Source of the DNA: Atopsyche davidsoni
Lineage: Eukaryota > Arthropoda > Insecta > Trichoptera > Hydrobiosidae
DNA: 64,000 nt
Assembly (NCBI GenBank): GCA_022113835.1
Contig: JAILWY010000016.1
Coordinates: 809,501-873,500, forward strand
Direction of reading: 5' to 3'
In this document: positions 62,149 to 64,000 of the stretch, piece by piece
Layout: each line of letters begins with the position of its first letter
Position numbering within the stretch: position 1 is the stretch's first letter
The notes under the pieces: generated by a model
Seen by the model: only the letters and a program-made list of their open reading frames with translations
What the model was told of the DNA's origin: nothing
Databases searched by the model: none
Program-made: the position numbers and the translations under genes

Positions 62149-63680
62149 ATGAACAAGGTATAAATGGTGTCCAATACAAATAATATACTTTATAAATGTG
62201 TCAGTTTTGGCAGCCGTTGTTAAAATATTAAATTACGCATTTAATTTATATTGATAATTAATTAATATTGAATTTCTCAATTAATTTATGTTTGTTGAAA
62301 TCGCTAAAATAAACGCATCACAACTACGCGTGAAAGAAAAAAAATAAATTAGTTAACGATCGATAAATAAATATTATTTTGTGAAGCATTGTGATTTTTG
62401 TGGAAAATATTGATACTTAAATAATATTTAATATAAACCAAAATAGGTTGGCTTTTTGATAGAGACGTCGCGGGTTTGATCTTTATCTTGATAGCCGAAT
62501 TACAAACTGTATATCTATTTTGTGATGCCTAATTTTTATGGCCTATCAATTCAAGTTATAAAATTGAGAATATTAGGTCAAAGAGCTGTGATGGTTATGA
62601 TCTGATGAGTTTTTTTACTTCGTGTGATCTAATTTCCTTGTCGTGTATAGTAGATAAACAAAATTAGATTCCCTATTAATACAAAATTAAGTTTACATCT
62701 ATAATATGTTGGCGTATTATTATTATTTTTCGGTTAAAATGAACACTATAAGCAGGTCAATGCCAGGTAAATATTTGGCTAAAAAATTTGAATTTTAAAT
62801 ATTTATCTTAACGCGCAAACCAAAACATTTTGAATAAATTGAATGACGCCTTTGCCATATATCTCCTTGTAAAGTTGTATATGACCTTTGTGCTCTAGAC
62901 AGCATTATCGCCAGGTGCTCACTGTACCCTGTTTTGTCACTAGGATATAGTGCTAATATAATTTATTTCCTCCAGTTCTTGGTGTGGGCCTTCGTTTTCA
63001 TGGTGGTTGCCGTTCTTGGGGTCCAAAGTGCTTCAATTGATGTCGCAAATCTGAAAGAGCACCTGCCAGGTGAGATTGAAAATTCATTTAAAATATTGGT
63101 TTTATTTGTTAAAAACTTCATCGACAAGAAATTTGTGAAATTCAACGCGTTTAAAATAGCACGACAGAGCTTTTCTATTGCCTCCATTACGGGTTCTGTT
63201 TCAAGAAGTTTCTCATCGCCTTCTAACGCTCACCGTTTTATACAGGTTGCATCATAATCTAAAATCAGCCAGCTATTCTTTAAATATCGTGACCAAATAT
63301 GGTAAGTTAATTTAAAAAATGGCTGAGATCGGTTATCACGATGCAATCTGTTAGTCGGTTGTTGGTTACACACGTGTAGAGCACTTAAGGTTGAAATCAA
63401 ATATTATTTAGATTTTTAGTTATTTGAAGCTTCCTACACACGAGGCAATACATTAGACAACCGATCCATATGATATCGTATAAATAAAAAATATAAACAT
63501 ATTATAATTTTTCCATTTTTTACAGAGGATTTGAGCGGAGACGTTAATGCAGCAGCACCTAAGAGGGTGAAGCGTCAGTCTGGATTAGGAGGCATTGAAG
63601 GTGGGCATGGAGGCTTTCCCGGATACGGAGGCTACGAAGGATATCCCGGACTCGGCGGCTACGAAGGCTTCGGTGGTTGA
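62149..63680 (+). CDS. Peptide gene G: shortened duplicate of gene E
   Basis: Exons 62149-62157 (MNK), 62976-63069 and 63526-63680 give 85 aa. Signal peptide and propiece are nearly identical to E (FLVWAFVFMVVAVLGVQS; one codon fewer in exon 2) and the KRVKR site is kept. The predicted mature peptide is only 34 residues, starting QSGLGGIEGGHGGFPG, with several Gly-to-Glu changes (GGYEGYPG, GGYEGFGG). It ends at TGA 63678-63680. The codons after that stop still spell the E tail (SHSFEFLG, then TAA), so the stop arose by mutation after duplication. Promoter and splice sites are intact. It may be a functional short peptide or an early pseudogene; the loss of the FGFGNPFG start and the added acidic residues suggest relaxed or shifted selection. 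Confidence 0.78.
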
Positions 63681-64000
63681 AGCCACAGCTTTGAATTCTT
63701 GGGTTAAAAGATAACATTATAATCTGATATCGATTTGTGGTGATAAATCAATTAAATGTTATTCTTGCGAGATAAAATAATGATCTTTATAAATGTACGT
63801 CAGTTTGAAATATTTGTTTTATGTAAGTGTACTTTTGAAATTAAATTATGTTTCAGTTTTAACTCTTATCTGTATTGAAAAAGTTTTATTTTTTATGTAG
63901 AATGCTTAAAATGTATAACTTGATTTATTTAGTAAAAGATTTTTTAAAATTAAATTTGTATTTTTTTAATTAATTTATAATAAAGTCGTTTATTAATGAA

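Larger units (their letters stand above)
61882..64000 (+). repeat. Duplicated block (copy of about 55678-58640)
   Basis: From TCGATTGA at 61882 to the window end the sequence follows the gene E locus through promoter, exons, introns and 3' flank. It lacks about 0.7 kb of intron 1 and about 0.13 kb of 3' flank relative to E. The block continues past the window edge. Confidence 0.85.

Noticed and set aside
62934..63257. Reading gene G exon 2 through its intron as a 107-residue protein
   Set aside because: The donor CCAG|GTGAGA and the matching exon in gene E show the rest is intronic.
1..64000. CRISPR arrays, bacterial operons or riboswitches
   Set aside because: The window is insect nuclear DNA with spliced genes; repeats present are transposon-derived, microsatellite or minisatellite.

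Overview
This is nuclear DNA from an insect: AT-rich, with spliced genes, TATA/Inr promoters, a six-cysteine odorant-binding protein and many transposon remnants. I cannot settle the order. All gene models below come from reading splice sites by eye; exon joins were checked for frame and, where possible, against the paralogue in the window.

1-22 kb: two tandem paralogues of the Ldh2/MdhC-type malate/L-lactate dehydrogenase family (754-5656 and 11998-21995, both +). Their last seven exons have identical lengths (189, 116, 99, 51, 145, 161 and 174 nt). A tRNA-Ile(AAT) lies in an intron of the first. Between them are a three-exon MADF-BESS regulator gene on the minus strand, a piggyBac-type relic and a hAT-like MITE. 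The first intron of the second paralogue holds a 2.6-kb decayed DNA transposon and a pogo/Tigger-type MITE.

23-28 kb: two translation genes lie head to head about 0.6 kb apart. They are mitochondrial GatB (-, five exons, 531 aa) and AIMP3/EEF1E1 (+, four exons, 172 aa, with one GC-AG intron). A small proline-rich secreted protein gene (-) follows, then a foldback MITE.

32.7-35.4 kb: an atypical odorant-binding protein (-, four exons, 355 aa). All six OBP cysteines are present, but more than 200 residues of low-complexity, charged sequence separate C1 from C2.

38-64 kb: the most unusual part. Seven small genes encode secreted peptides and share one architecture. Each has a first coding exon of only 2-4 codons, a phase-0 intron, a second exon of 94-106 nt with the signal peptide and an acidic propiece, a phase-1 intron, and a last exon with the mature part. 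Five have a furin-type site (RERR, REKR or RVKR) just before the mature peptide, which is Gly/Tyr/Phe-rich. There are GGYGG-type members (A, D, E, G), FGGxKGxKGIG-type members (B, C) and one His/Pro/Tyr member (F). Gene G is a recent duplicate of E, shortened by a premature stop and lying beside a Helitron fragment. Three members (B, C, D) share the same TATA plus TCATTC core promoter. The processing logic resembles insect immune precursors such as gloverin and attacin, but the peptides are not ones I recognise; cuticle or secretion roles are equally open.

The rest is AT-rich spacer with microsatellites, MITEs, SINE-like tRNA heads, long hairpins, a degenerate minisatellite downstream of gene C and several copies of a hammerhead-like hairpin motif.
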